DNA from: Streptosporangium sp. NBC_01495
GTDB lineage: Bacteria; Actinomycetota; Actinomycetes; Streptosporangiales; Streptosporangiaceae
Direction: 5' to 3'
Assembly (NCBI RefSeq): GCF_036250735.1
Contig: NZ_CP109430.1
Span: forward strand, 3,100,001 to 3,164,000
Length of the DNA: 64,000 nucleotides
The position numbers and the translations under genes are program-made. Positions within the stretch are counted from its first letter, which is position 1, and each line of letters starts with the position of its first letter. The notes under the pieces were generated by a model, which saw only the letters and a program-made list of their open reading frames with translations, ran no database searches and had not been told where the DNA came from. This document shows positions 43,539 through 53,346 of the stretch, in pieces.

Positions 43539-44621
43539 ATGGCCGCGGTGTCCGCCAAACGAACGCTCTCGCGGGTCGTGTACGGCTCCCGCTACGACCG
43601 GATCCCCTGGGGTCAGAGGGTTTACGTCCGCCCGGGGGAAAGGCTCGCCCGCGAGATCCAATGGCGCCTGAGAATTCGCCGTGCCCCCGTCATGAGGTTC
43701 CAGGACTACCGGGAGCGGACACTCCTGGAGGAGATCGAGGAGTTCGTCACCTGCCAGCTGTGCGGGGAGACACGCCAGCAGCCGATGTTCCAACCGGCCG
43801 GGGACAAACGGGCATGGAGCTACCGGGTGGTGCGCTGCCCGGCGTGCGGCTTCCTCTACCGCAACCCCAACATCCGGCCCGAGCGGCTGGGCGACCTGTA
43901 CGCCACCGGCTACAGCGGCTTCCTGACCGGGAAGTACGCGGCCAACCGGCAGCGGCGCTACCGGCTGACGATGGACGCCTTCGGCCCCGTCTTCTCCTCC
44001 GGGCAGGGGCGCAGGCTGCTCGACTTCGGCTGCGGCACCGGGCTCTTCCTGCGGCTCGCCGAGCAGCGCGGCTTCGACGCGGTCGGGGTCGACCTCTCAC
44101 CCGACTCCGTGGCCGCCGCCAACGAGCGCCTCACCGGCGCGCGTGCCTATCTCGGGACCCCGGAGGACGTTCCGGAGGTCGCCGCGGGGGGCTTCGACGT
44201 CATCACCCTCTGGTCGGTCCTGGCCCATCTGCCCCGCCCGATCGACGACTTCAGGCGCCTCCGCGCCCTGCTCGCCCCCGGCGGGGTGCTGCTCGTCCTC
44301 ACCGTGAACGCCGCCTCCCTGCAGCTCAAGGCGTACGGCAGCGGCTGGAACGGCTTCACCAGGAACCACCTGATGTTCTACTCGGCCGAGACCATGCCCG
44401 CCCTGCTGCGCCGTACCGGATTCGCCGGGGTGGCCTTCACCCCGTTCTACGGCGACACCGTCGAGGCGAGCACCACCAGGCTGCCGGAGCAGCTGAGCCG
44501 GCGCCTGCGCCGCAACGTCGAGATCAGCGACGGGGGGAACATGCTCAGGGCCCTGGCCTTCGCCGACGACGAGGCCATCGACAGGTGGGGAGCGAACCTC
44601 CAGGTCCGCCGCCTGACCTGA
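43539..44621 (+). CDS. Class I SAM-dependent methyltransferase with N-terminal zinc ribbon
   Basis: This 360-residue protein has a zinc-ribbon-like CQLCGE...VVRCPACGFLYRNPN (about 72-110), then a Methyltransf_23 domain with SAM motif LLDFGCGTGLFLRLAEQ and post-motifs GVDLSPDSV and ITLWSVLAHLP. Such enzymes often modify sugars or lipid-linked glycans; the acceptor cannot be told. An AT-richer leader (43330-43538) precedes it. It is a single gene. Confidence 0.87.
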   Translation: MAAVSAKRTLSRVVYGSRYDRIPWGQRVYVRPGERLAREIQWRLRIRRAPVMRFQDYRERTLLEEIEEFVTCQLCGETRQQPMFQPAGDKRAWSYRVVRCPACGFLYRNPNIRPERLGDLYATGYSGFLTGKYAANRQRRYRLTMDAFGPVFSSGQGRRLLDFGCGTGLFLRLAEQRGFDAVGVDLSPDSVAAANERLTGARAYLGTPEDVPEVAAGGFDVITLWSVLAHLPRPIDDFRRLRALLAPGGVLLVLTVNAASLQLKAYGSGWNGFTRNHLMFYSAETMPALLRRTGFAGVAFTPFYGDTVEASTTRLPEQLSRRLRRNVEISDGGNMLRALAFADDEAIDRWGANLQVRRLT

Positions 44622-44685
44622 TCCGCCGGAGAACGAGATCCGGAGACCCAAAGACCATGCCCGCGTCGGCCCGCGCCGGCCCGCG

Positions 44686-45078
44686 TCAGCCTCCGACCAG
44701 GGGCACGAGCTTGACGAAGGACACGACCGGGTCGACGGTCAGGTCGATCTCCTGATCCAGGTCCTCGATCTGCCGGTCGCCGATCAGCAGCAGGAAGCCG
44801 TTACGGGCGAAGGCCGCCTCGGCGGCGTCGGCCTGCCTCTCCCAGTCGAGCCTGCGGGCCGTGCGCATCCGGTATCCGTTCACCTCGATCTCGGCGTCGC
44901 TCGGCCGGACCAGGCCGCGGAAGTGGTGAGAGGGGGCGGCGTTGTGGCGGGCCACCTCCTCGCGCACGCGCAGCCGCACCAGCTCCCTGGCGGAGATCCG
45001 CTCGGGCAGGTCCGGCAGGGTGAACTCCTCCAACGCCCTGCCGGTCGCGGTCTCGTCGCGGAAGGTGACCAACGCCAT
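44686..45078 (-). CDS. Conserved hypothetical protein
   Basis: This 130-residue protein begins MALVTFRDETATGRALEEFT, continues ISARELVRLRVREEVARHNA and ends VDPVVSFVKLVPLVGG. Its mix of strands and a helix suggests a compact alpha/beta fold, but I do not recognise the family. ATG 45078 is preferred over the in-frame start at 45117 because aggga lies just upstream. It is followed on the same strand by nothing coupled. Function unknown. Confidence 0.7.
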   Translation of the reverse strand: MALVTFRDETATGRALEEFTLPDLPERISARELVRLRVREEVARHNAAPSHHFRGLVRPSDAEIEVNGYRMRTARRLDWERQADAAEAAFARNGFLLLIGDRQIEDLDQEIDLTVDPVVSFVKLVPLVGG

Positions 45079-45159
45079 CGGTGCATCCCTTGATCGTCGG
45101 GGGGTGACAGACGTCATCTATAGCAACCCGGGCCGACAGAAACACGGCCGGCGGCCCCT

Positions 45160-46197
45160 TCAGCGCCGGGACGGCAGGATCATCGTGACCCCGGGGACGG
45201 AGCCGATCGAGGCGAGCGCGGCCCCCGCCTCCTCCAGGCCGATGGAACGGGTGACCAGGGCATCCGGGCTCAGGGTGCCGTCGGCGACGGCCTCCAGCAT
45301 CGCGGGGTAGGCGTGGGCGGCCATGCCATGGCTGCCGAGGAGTTCGAGCTCGTAGCCGATCACCCGGCCCATCGGGACCGGGGTGAGGCCGGGCAGCAGG
45401 CCGATCTGGACGTGGCGTCCCCGGCGGCGCAGGCTCTCGATCGACGCCACGCACGTCCCGGGACCGCCGAGCGCGTCGATGGAGACGTGGGCGCCGCCCG
45501 AGGTCAGCTCCCTGACGCGCGCGGCGACATCGGCCTCGGGCGGTTCGGCGCCGACGCAGGCGACGGCGCCGAACCGCCGGGCCAGCTCCAGGGCGCCCGC
45601 GGAGACGTCCACGGCGACCACCCGGGCCCCGGCCGCGGCGGCGATCATGACGGCGGACAGGCCCACGCCGCCGCAGCCGTGCACGGCCACCCACTCGTCC
45701 GGCCGCACCCGGCCCACGGCGGTCACGGCGCGGTACGAGGTGGCGAAGCGGCAGCCCAGGCTCGCGGCGGTGGTGAAGGCCATCTCCTCGGGGAGCCGTA
45801 CCAGGTTCACGTCCGCGTGGTCGACGGCCACGTACTCGGCGAAGGAGCCCCAGCGGGTGAACCCCGGCTGGGTCTGGCGCTCGCAGACCTGCTGATCGCC
45901 GGACAGGCAGGCCGCGCAGGAGCCGCAGGCGCAGACGAACGGGACGGTGACGCGGTCGCCGGGCCGCCACGAGGTGACGCCCGAGCCCACCGCCTCGACG
46001 ACCCCGGCGAGCTCGTGCCCCGGCACGTGGGGGAGGACCCGGATGTCGGGGTCGTGACCCTGCCAGCCGTGCCAGTCGCTCCGACACAGCCCGGTGGCCT
46101 CCACACGGATCACCGCTCCGCCGGGCGGAGGCTCGGGGGCGGGTACCTCCCGGACCTCTGGATCGGCCCCGAAGGCGTCGAAGACCACCGCTCGCAC
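45160..46197 (-). CDS. Zinc-dependent alcohol dehydrogenase
   Basis: This 345-residue MDR protein has catalytic zinc ligands Cys in ATGLCRSDWHGW and His-Glu in PHVPGHELAG. The structural zinc cluster is CACGSCAACLSGDQQVC, and the coenzyme fold is VHGCGGVGLSAVMIAAAAGA. It oxidises alcohols or polyols with NAD(P). The substrate is not evident. It is a single gene. Confidence 0.92.
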   Translation of the reverse strand: MRAVVFDAFGADPEVREVPAPEPPPGGAVIRVEATGLCRSDWHGWQGHDPDIRVLPHVPGHELAGVVEAVGSGVTSWRPGDRVTVPFVCACGSCAACLSGDQQVCERQTQPGFTRWGSFAEYVAVDHADVNLVRLPEEMAFTTAASLGCRFATSYRAVTAVGRVRPDEWVAVHGCGGVGLSAVMIAAAAGARVVAVDVSAGALELARRFGAVACVGAEPPEADVAARVRELTSGGAHVSIDALGGPGTCVASIESLRRRGRHVQIGLLPGLTPVPMGRVIGYELELLGSHGMAAHAYPAMLEAVADGTLSPDALVTRSIGLEEAGAALASIGSVPGVTMILPSRR

Positions 46198-46254
46198 CCG
46201 CCCACACTCCTCTGCTCCGGCCTCCGGCTCTCTCCGCCGGTGACCCCGTCTGGC

Positions 46255-46450
46255 CGGTGAGCCTATTCGGTCGGTGAGCCGGTCCGGCAGGCCGGCGGTC
46301 CGGGCTGGTCAGCCGGTCGGGCCGCCGAGCCGGTCGGGCCGGTCAGCCGGCCCGGTCGCCAGGTCGGGTCGCCAAGCCGGTCCGGCCGGTCAGCAGAGCC
46401 GATCCAGTCGCCGAGCCGTTCCGGCGGGTCAGCCGGTCCGGACGCCCGGC
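46255..46450 (+). repeat. Degenerate GC-rich tandem repeat between the ADH and GCS2 genes
   Basis: Units around ggtc-agccggtc-cgg recur about every 17-22 bp with many variants. No gene is convincing in 46198-46604. It resembles the short intergenic repeat drift seen in large actinomycete genomes. Confidence 0.55.
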
Positions 46451-46604
46451 CGGAGACCCGCCCGGCCGGGCGCTCCCCGGGCCGCCCGGAGAGCCGCGGG
46501 ACCCCCGATACGCCGTGCGCGCCCCCGATGGCGGTGCGCCCTGATTAGAAGGCGCACTCTGGGAGAGAGGGAGGGGCACAAGGGTCAACTGATCGGACGG
46601 TGCG

Positions 46605-48041
46605 ATGGGGCAGAAAGTCGACAAGGACCGCTATACCGAGGCGGAGTTCCTCCGTTTCAGGGCGAAACTGGCTGAGCAGCTCGACACCCTCCACGAGGTG
46701 CTCGCCAGGCCGGGTTTCGGCGCCGGTCCCGCGACCATCGGAGCCGAGCTGGAGATGTTCCTCATAACGCCCGACGGGCGGCCGCTCCCCCGCAACCACG
46801 AGGTGCAGGCCGTCGCGGACGACGACCGGCTCACGCTGGAGCTGGGCAGGTTCAACCTGGAGGCCAACCTGACCCCGCTGCCGATCGCCGGGCGGCCGTT
46901 CACCGCCCTGGTGCGCGAGATGCGGGAGATCATGGCCGTGGTGGACGCGGCGGCCGCCACGCAGGGCGGGCAGGCCGTGGTGATCGGGATCCTGCCGTCG
47001 CTGAGCGAGTTCGACTTCACCCACGAGGCGCTGAGCGGCGAGGGCCGCTACCGGGCGCTGGCCAGGGGCATGCGGCGGCTGCGCACGGAGCCGTTCCGGG
47101 TGCGCGTCGAGGGCGTCGAGCTGCTGGAACTGGAGGTCGAGGGGGTGATCCTGGAGAGCGCCAACACCTCCTGGCAGGTCCATCTCCGCACGGCCCCCGC
47201 CGACTTCGCCCGCGTCTACAACGCCGCCCAGCTGGCCATCGGCCCGGTCCTCGCGGTCAGCGGGAACTCACCCGCCTTCCTGGGCAGGCGGCTGTGGGAG
47301 GAGACGAGGATCGCGCTGTTCGAGGAGGCCGCCGACGACCGGGACGTGGAGCGGCTCGACCGCAGGAACCGGCGGGTGGGGTTCGGTTCCGGTTGGGTGC
47401 GGGGCATCGGGGAGATGTTCGAGACCTGCGTCCGCGACTACGAGCCGGTGCTGCCGATGACCTCGGTGCCGAAGGAGGGGCCCGGCGGAGGCGTCCCGGA
47501 GCTGGCCGAGCTCCGGCTCCACCAGGGCACCGTGTGGCAGTGGAACCGGCCGGTCTACGACCCCCGTGACGGCGGCCACCTGCGGGTGGAGATGCGCGCC
47601 CTGCCCGCCGGGCCGAGCGCGCCCGACATGGCGGCCAACAGCGCGTTCCTGCTCGGGCTGACCGCCGCCCTGGCCGTCCAGCCGGTGGAGGACTTCCCGT
47701 TCGCCGGGGCCTACCGCAACTTCTACCGGGCCGCGATCCACGGCCTGGACGCGCCGATGAGCTGGCCGGGCCTGGACGAGGAGATCCCGGCCGAGCGGCT
47801 CGCCCTGGACCTGCTGCCGGTCGCCGAGGCCGGACTCGACAGGATGGGCGTGGACCCGGACGAGACCCGGTGGGCGCTGGACATCGTGCGGGAACGTGTC
47901 GTCCGCCGCCGTACCGGCGCGATCTGGCAGCGGGAGGCGCTGGCCAGAGAGGGCGGCGACCAGGCCGCGGCGGCGCGCGTGGTGAGCCGGTACCGGGAGC
48001 TGTCGCTGGCCGGGGAGCCCGTTCACACCTGGTCTTTCTAA
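46605..48041 (+). CDS. GCS2-family carboxylate-amine ligase (glutamate-cysteine ligase-like)
   Basis: This 478-residue protein has TIGAELEMFLITPDGRPLPRN at the N-terminus and LELGRFNLEANLTPLPI and NTSWQVHLR in the core, matching the glutamate-cysteine ligase type 2 superfamily. Members ligate an amino acid to Glu using ATP. Actinomycetes use EgtA-type ligases for ergothioneine and make mycothiol rather than glutathione, so the substrates here are uncertain. No egt genes are adjacent. Confidence 0.8.
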   Translation: MGQKVDKDRYTEAEFLRFRAKLAEQLDTLHEVLARPGFGAGPATIGAELEMFLITPDGRPLPRNHEVQAVADDDRLTLELGRFNLEANLTPLPIAGRPFTALVREMREIMAVVDAAAATQGGQAVVIGILPSLSEFDFTHEALSGEGRYRALARGMRRLRTEPFRVRVEGVELLELEVEGVILESANTSWQVHLRTAPADFARVYNAAQLAIGPVLAVSGNSPAFLGRRLWEETRIALFEEAADDRDVERLDRRNRRVGFGSGWVRGIGEMFETCVRDYEPVLPMTSVPKEGPGGGVPELAELRLHQGTVWQWNRPVYDPRDGGHLRVEMRALPAGPSAPDMAANSAFLLGLTAALAVQPVEDFPFAGAYRNFYRAAIHGLDAPMSWPGLDEEIPAERLALDLLPVAEAGLDRMGVDPDETRWALDIVRERVVRRRTGAIWQREALAREGGDQAAAARVVSRYRELSLAGEPVHTWSF

Positions 48042-48130
48042 CTACAAAAGGGATTTGAGTACCGGCATACTCATGAACTCCGTATCTTGATCCGCCAATC
48101 CTGGTGGAACCGGACAGGGAGAGACCCCTC

Positions 48131-49177
48131 ATGAGTCAGATGAAGGCCGTATCGGCGGAGCCGTTCGGGCTGAAGCGGGACGGTGGCGGCCTCGCGGCCG
48201 GAATCAAGATCCTGGAGAAGGAGCTCAAGCGGGTATCCCTCGACACCGTCCTGGCCAAGGCCAACCGCGTCACGGCCAGGAAGGGGTCGGCCGGTGCCGG
48301 GGCGTTCGCCACGATGCGGCCGAAGCCGGTCGACTGGTACTGCTTCGACGCCGGGGACAACGCCACCAAGGAGTGGTACCCCCAGGGCCTGACCTGCGCC
48401 TCCGACGCCGGGATCGGCGGGAGCACCTTCGTGGTGAGCTGGTACCACACGCCGGAGTCGGGGGCCGAGCGGGGCGTGCGCCTGAGCTTTCTGAACACCG
48501 CGACGCTCCGCTACCGGCACGTCCTGCTCGTACGGGCCGGAGCCGACGGGAACATCGCGCCGATCAACATCCACGCCGGCGGCGTCGCCTGGTACGGCAA
48601 CCTGCTGTACGTCGCCGACACCACGCGGGGCCTGCGGGTCTTCGACACCCGGCAGATCTTCGAGATCGACGGGGACGGCACGGAGACCATCGGCAGGAAG
48701 GGCAGTGTGTACGACGCGTTCGGCTACCGGTACGTGATGCCGCAGACCGACGCCTGGACCACCACCAGCGGCACCGTCCGCTTCTCCTTCGCCGCCGTCG
48801 ACCGCAGCACCGCCCCCGACACCCTGATCTCCGGCGAGTACATCGACACCGCGGGCACGGTCGGACGGGTGGCCCGCTGGCCGCTGACCGAGGGGGGAGC
48901 CCTGAACGCCCCCGCCGGGGGCGTCGTCAAGGCCGTGGACGCCTACGCGCTGCCGGCGGGCAAGATCCAGGGCGCGCTCTCCTACGAGGGCGCCTGGTAT
49001 CTCAGCCAGACCGCGGGCTCCACCGGGAACGGCACCCTGATCGTGGTCGGCGACACGGTGCGCAGGCGGCCCTACCCGGTGGGCCCGGAGGATCTGACCT
49101 GCGTCCGGGACAAGAGGACGCTGTGGAGCGTGAGCGAGTTCGCGGGCCGTCGCGCGGTGTACGGCGTGCCGCTCTGA
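48131..49177 (+). CDS. Conserved hypothetical, beta-propeller-like protein
   Basis: This 348-residue protein has recurring short strands such as GNIAPINIHAGGVAWYGNLL and YVADTTRGLRVFD, then GALSYEGAWYLSQTAGSTGN, suggesting a propeller fold. No signal peptide or catalytic motif is visible. ATG 48131 follows gggaga. Related proteins occur in Streptomyces as uncharacterised 'secreted' proteins. Function unknown. Confidence 0.7.
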   Translation: MSQMKAVSAEPFGLKRDGGGLAAGIKILEKELKRVSLDTVLAKANRVTARKGSAGAGAFATMRPKPVDWYCFDAGDNATKEWYPQGLTCASDAGIGGSTFVVSWYHTPESGAERGVRLSFLNTATLRYRHVLLVRAGADGNIAPINIHAGGVAWYGNLLYVADTTRGLRVFDTRQIFEIDGDGTETIGRKGSVYDAFGYRYVMPQTDAWTTTSGTVRFSFAAVDRSTAPDTLISGEYIDTAGTVGRVARWPLTEGGALNAPAGGVVKAVDAYALPAGKIQGALSYEGAWYLSQTAGSTGNGTLIVVGDTVRRRPYPVGPEDLTCVRDKRTLWSVSEFAGRRAVYGVPL

Positions 49178-49224
49178 GGAAGCCGTGCCGGGCACCCGTC
49201 GGTGGCCCTCAGCGGCCCTCGGTC

Positions 49225-49851
49225 CTAGTGGAGGGAGCCGCCGACCAGGCGGAGGTCGCCGCCCAGGGAGACGGAGACGGCGGTGGTCACGATCGCGGTG
49301 AGCGCCTGGGCGACCACCGTGACGGGCATGGAGGGCCTCGCCTCGCCCAGGACCTGTTCGGGGCTGAACGGCACGTGCACGAACCCCCCGCGGATCGCCG
49401 GTCTCTCGGTGGCGATCATGTGCATGAGGCCGTAGAAGAGGTGGTTGCACAGGAACGTGCCGGCGCTCTGCGAGACGCTCGCCGGGACCCCGACGGCCCG
49501 TGCCGCCGCCACGCACGCCTTCACCGGCAGGGTGGAGAAGTAGGCGGCGGGACCGCCGCGCACCACCGGCTCGTCGATCGGACGGTACCCCGCGCAGTCG
49601 GGGATGCGGGCGTCGTCGAGGTTGACGGCCACCCGCTCCACCGTCACGTCCGGCCGCCCTCCGGCCTGCCCGACGCACACGACCACCGCCGGATCGTGCT
49701 CCGCCACCGCCTCGCGCAGGTGTTCCAGCGCCCCGCCGAACGCGCAGGGGAGCAGCGCGGTCCGCACCCCGGGCACGAGCCTGATCGCCTCCCACGACGG
49801 GTTGCCGGCGCCGTCGAGGGACTCCAGCCCGGCGAGCAGGACGCCCTTCAT
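49225..49851 (-). CDS. Pyroglutamyl-peptidase I-like cysteine peptidase
   Basis: This 208-residue protein matches the C15 family: NPSWEAI near the start, VCVGQAGGRPDVTVERVAVN with the catalytic Glu, SAGTFLCNHLFYGLMH with the nucleophilic Cys, and GFVHVPFSPEQ with the His. The usual GFEPF segment is altered to GLESLDG, which may affect pyroglutamate specificity. It should remove N-terminal pyroglutamate. Its ATG overlaps the stop of the DUF393 gene. Confidence 0.85.
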   Translation of the reverse strand: MKGVLLAGLESLDGAGNPSWEAIRLVPGVRTALLPCAFGGALEHLREAVAEHDPAVVVCVGQAGGRPDVTVERVAVNLDDARIPDCAGYRPIDEPVVRGGPAAYFSTLPVKACVAAARAVGVPASVSQSAGTFLCNHLFYGLMHMIATERPAIRGGFVHVPFSPEQVLGEARPSMPVTVVAQALTAIVTTAVSVSLGGDLRLVGGSLH

Positions 49852-50273
49852 CGGCGCTCCGAGGTCGCGGAGCCCGGAATCACGGGGGAACCCGCGGGCC
49901 CGGGGTTCGAGGGCAGGGCGCAGGCGGGGGTACCGCCCGGCAGGCGGTGACGGTTGGCGGCGACGAGCCGGTAGACCCCCTGGGCCACCCACCGGAACGG
50001 CGGGACCCGCAGTACGAACCCCAAGGGGCTCCACGGGAGACCGGCGGAGATCAGCAGCCCGGCCACCGCCCGCGCTCCGCCGTACACCCGGCCGTCCTCG
50101 ATCCAGAGCACCTCGCGCTCGGCCCGCTCGCGGGTGACGCCCAGCGCCCGGAGATCCGCGAGCTGCCAGGGGACGACCCGGGCGCGCACCCCGACGCGGC
50201 GCTCGGCGAACCGGACGCTCGTCGTGCAGAAACCGCAGTCGCCGTCGAAGACCAGTACAGGTTGTCCCGTCAT
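49848..50273 (-). CDS. DUF393 thiol-disulfide oxidoreductase-like protein
   Basis: This 141-residue protein begins PVLVFDGDCGFCTTSVRFAE with the DxxCGFC motif of DUF393 (DCC family), a thioredoxin-like group of small proteins. The C-terminal 25 residues are Pro/Gly rich and probably disordered. ATGA overlap with the downstream peptidase gene shows co-translation. The redox partner is unknown. Confidence 0.87.
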   Translation of the reverse strand: MTGQPVLVFDGDCGFCTTSVRFAERRVGVRARVVPWQLADLRALGVTRERAEREVLWIEDGRVYGGARAVAGLLISAGLPWSPLGFVLRVPPFRWVAQGVYRLVAANRHRLPGGTPACALPSNPGPAGSPVIPGSATSERR

Positions 50274-50301
50274 GCATCTGACATTACCCAGCGGAATCCG
50301 A

Positions 50302-52155
50302 TCAAGGCCCGGCGACCAGGGTGACCGCGACCGGACGGTGGTCGGAGTACGGGACATCGGGGTTGGCCTGGTCCTTTCCGGTGAAACCCGGGGTGACGAG
50401 CACGTGGTCGATCTGCTCCGCCGGGCCGCTTCGGGACGGGATGGTGTTGAACGGCCTGACCGGGGCGAAGGGGTCGGTCAGGCCCGCGCCGGTCAGCACC
50501 CGCCAGGCCGGGTCACCGGGCTGGAGGTTGAGGTCACCGGCCACGATCACCGGGGCGCCGCTCCCCGCGGCGTTCCTGACGATCCCCCCGAGCTGCTCGA
50601 CCTGGTCGAGCTCGCGCCAGCCCGGCGGAGGCTGCAGGTGGGTGCCGATCACGGTGACGTCCTCGCCCCGCCACCGCAGCCCGACCTCCAGCGCCTGCGC
50701 GCCGGTCGGGCCGCCCTGGACCAGCACGTGGTTCCTTATCGCGGTGATCGGCAGCGTGGTGAGCAGGGCGTCGCCCCACACCTCGTCGGTCGCCGGGGCC
50801 CAGACGTAGCGCATACCCAGCCGCTCGGCGATCAGCCGTACCCCGTCGTGGCCGCCGTTGAGCAGCCAGCCCCTGTCCGCCTCGCTCAGCACCACCACGT
50901 GCGGCCTCAGCTCCCTGAGCGCGTCGGCCTGTCGCTCCAGGGAGAGCCTGCCGGACTCGCCGTACCCCATCCTGATGTTGTACGCCGCGATCCGCAGCCC
51001 GTCACCCGGCCCCTCCCAGCGGGGCCGGGTGCCCTGCCACAGCGGAACGGCCGCCACCAGCGCGACCGAGGCCGCGGCGGCCGCGGCGAACCGCCGGTCG
51101 TAGGAGCGGCGCGGCAGGCCCGCGCTGCCCGCCACGCCCAGGAACGCGACGACGAGCGCCGCGCAGACCGGCACCCAGCCGTTGGACAGGTAGAGGTCGT
51201 AGGCGGCGTAGTAGCCGAAGACGAACACGACGAACAGCAGCATCCCCCCGGCCGCAGCCAGGCCCCGCCGGGCCGGGCGGTCCTGGCCGAAGGTCGTCGC
51301 GGCGTGCGCCAGGCAGGCTCCCAGCGCGACCTGGCCGACGATCTGCGCGACGATCGTCCAGCCGGGCGCCACGCCGTGGACACCGTCCACGGTGGCCCTG
51401 CCCAGCGTGAAAGCCACCGCCGAGGCCACCAGGGCGATCGCGGGCGGGAGCGGGCGGCGCAGCACCGGCAGCGCGGCGGGCACCGCCGACACCACCGCGA
51501 ACGCGGCCACGATCACGGCGGCGGCCTGCTGCGCGGAGTCGGTCGCCGCCTGGGCGTGCGCGGTGTTGCCCGTGTAGAGGCCCCAGAGCAGCAGGGCGGG
51601 ACCGATCGCCAGCCAGGCGCGCGGAGCCCCGGAGTACTCCTCGTCAGGGGGTTCGGCCCGGATCGTGAACGCGCAGAAGAGCAGGAGCTCCACCAGCAGC
51701 AACATCCACGGGACCGCTCCAGGCCGCCACATCAGGTCGATGCCGTCCAGCGCCGCGTGGACCACCGTGGAGGCGGCCAGACCGGCGATCACCCCGCCCG
51801 TCACGGGCCGGGCGTCCCGGCTGCCCATCGCGGCCGCCACCAGCCAGACCAGCCCGGCCAGCAGGCCCAGGCCGGACACGTACAGCTGCGGGTCCCCGCC
51901 GTCGGTCAGTTGGAGCACGAGCCGGGCCAGGAGCAGCAGGCCGGCGGCACCGAGGGCGATCAGCGGCGGCCGGACGGACCTGGCCAGCGGGACGGTCAGG
52001 AAGGCCAGGACGAACCAGGAGAGGGCGTACAGGCCCATCATCTCCGCGGGGGTGCTTCCCGCCCGGCCGAAGAGCGTGATCAGCGACGGCAGGAAGACCC
52101 GGAGCACGTCGACGAGCACGACCACGCCGAGGGTCACGTCCAGGCGGATCCGCAT
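50302..52155 (-). CDS. Integral membrane endonuclease/exonuclease/phosphatase-family protein
   Basis: This 617-residue protein has about ten hydrophobic helices over residues 1-355, then a complete EEP domain. Metal and catalytic residues are seen in AAYNIRMGYG, VVLSEADRGW, IGTHLQPP, VIVAGDLNLQPGD and YSDHRPVAVTL. The domain therefore looks active as a phosphodiesterase or phosphatase, perhaps on lipids or nucleotides at the membrane. ATG 52155 follows ggaggtag. The substrate is unknown. Confidence 0.87.
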   Translation of the reverse strand: MRIRLDVTLGVVVLVDVLRVFLPSLITLFGRAGSTPAEMMGLYALSWFVLAFLTVPLARSVRPPLIALGAAGLLLLARLVLQLTDGGDPQLYVSGLGLLAGLVWLVAAAMGSRDARPVTGGVIAGLAASTVVHAALDGIDLMWRPGAVPWMLLLVELLLFCAFTIRAEPPDEEYSGAPRAWLAIGPALLLWGLYTGNTAHAQAATDSAQQAAAVIVAAFAVVSAVPAALPVLRRPLPPAIALVASAVAFTLGRATVDGVHGVAPGWTIVAQIVGQVALGACLAHAATTFGQDRPARRGLAAAGGMLLFVVFVFGYYAAYDLYLSNGWVPVCAALVVAFLGVAGSAGLPRRSYDRRFAAAAAASVALVAAVPLWQGTRPRWEGPGDGLRIAAYNIRMGYGESGRLSLERQADALRELRPHVVVLSEADRGWLLNGGHDGVRLIAERLGMRYVWAPATDEVWGDALLTTLPITAIRNHVLVQGGPTGAQALEVGLRWRGEDVTVIGTHLQPPPGWRELDQVEQLGGIVRNAAGSGAPVIVAGDLNLQPGDPAWRVLTGAGLTDPFAPVRPFNTIPSRSGPAEQIDHVLVTPGFTGKDQANPDVPYSDHRPVAVTLVAGP

Positions 52156-52268
52156 GCTACCTCCAAAGAACGCGAGCTATCCTCGCCTTCTTCGCGATCC
52201 ATGACAAGGGCGAGATCCGCCCGAAGCGCGGTCGGGACCCGGGCCGGAGACGGGCCTGCCGGAGTGCC

Positions 52269-53345
52269 TCAGCGGGCCGGGGGTTCCTCCGCCGGGTCTC
52301 CGGGGAAAGGAGGGAACCCGAAAGGATCGGTAGGCGTGTGGGAGGAGGAGGCGGGAGGTCCGTCCCCCCGGTCCGGAGGCCCGTGCGGACCGGCCGAAGG
52401 TCCGCTCGCGGAGGGCGGGGAGCCGCCGGGAGGGCCGTCGAGGTGGCGGAACGCCTCGTGCGCCGAGCGGACACTGTCGCGCAGCGCCTGCTCCAGGTGA
52501 CCGGCGTCCTCGGCCAGCCTCCCTATCTCCGGTACGGCGAAGACGTCCGCGCCGGACTCCGCCAGCAGTTCCTCGTAGCGGGGAAGCCGCGCGCGAAGCG
52601 CCTCGATCTGGTCGTGGGCGCGCAGCGCCCGCTCGGCGTCGGCCACGTGGCCCGCGTAGCGTTCCAGGGCCTCGACCCGCGCGAGCACGGCGGCCTCACT
52701 GGCGGCCAGTGCCCGCTCCAGCGGCGCCATGGCCGCGGCCACCTCCGGCGTGCTGCCGCCGTACACGAACTCGTGGTGCTCGTTCCGCAGCGTGGAGAGC
52801 TTGGTCAGCAGCCGGGCGATCTCCCACTCCTGCGAGGGGAGCATCACCGAGTTGCGCACGCTGTCGAGCATGCCCATCGCGTTGACCCGTGAGCGCAGGA
52901 TGTAGTCGATCGCCTGCTGGGTCCGGTCGAGCAGCTGTCCGGCCTTGTAGTCGAAGTCCTCGGCGGGGAGCAGGTAGCGGCCCTCGTACCAGCGGGCCTC
53001 GCGGTAGAGCTCGTGCTCGATCGTCTCCGGTTCCGCCGGCTCGCGGGCGGCCAGCAGGCCGACGAAGACCACGAAGACGAGCAGCGCGAGCATGAAGAAC
53101 AGCAGCTGCCCGACGTCGGCGAGGAACATCAGGCACACCAGGAAGAGCGCCGCCACCCCTCCGCCGACGTTCAGGAAGCGTCCGGGCAGGCGCGAGTTGG
53201 GCGGTGGAGGCTCGGGGCTCCAACCGGCACGGATGCGCGACAACATCGACGCGTGCCGGCGGAACAGGTCGGCGGTCCGGGGGGGAACCTCAGGATCGAC
53301 CACCACTCGCCGCACAGGCTCGCCCCTCCGTTCGATCACATTCAC
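52269..53345 (-). CDS. Two-helix membrane protein with coiled coil, paralogue 1
   Basis: This 358-residue protein begins VIERRGEPVRRVVVDPEVPP. It has two adjacent transmembrane helices (about 60-100) and a long helical domain (about 130-300) containing LRSRVNAMGMLDSVRNSVML and EWEIARLLTKLSTLRNEH. The C-terminal 55 residues are Pro/Gly rich. It is a tandem duplicate of the next gene upstream. No known domain is recognised; a scaffolding or cell-division role is possible but unsupported. Confidence 0.8.
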   Translation of the reverse strand: MNVIERRGEPVRRVVVDPEVPPRTADLFRRHASMLSRIRAGWSPEPPPPNSRLPGRFLNVGGGVAALFLVCLMFLADVGQLLFFMLALLVFVVFVGLLAAREPAEPETIEHELYREARWYEGRYLLPAEDFDYKAGQLLDRTQQAIDYILRSRVNAMGMLDSVRNSVMLPSQEWEIARLLTKLSTLRNEHHEFVYGGSTPEVAAAMAPLERALAASEAAVLARVEALERYAGHVADAERALRAHDQIEALRARLPRYEELLAESGADVFAVPEIGRLAEDAGHLEQALRDSVRSAHEAFRHLDGPPGGSPPSASGPSAGPHGPPDRGDGPPASSSHTPTDPFGFPPFPGDPAEEPPAR

Positions 53346-53346
53346 G

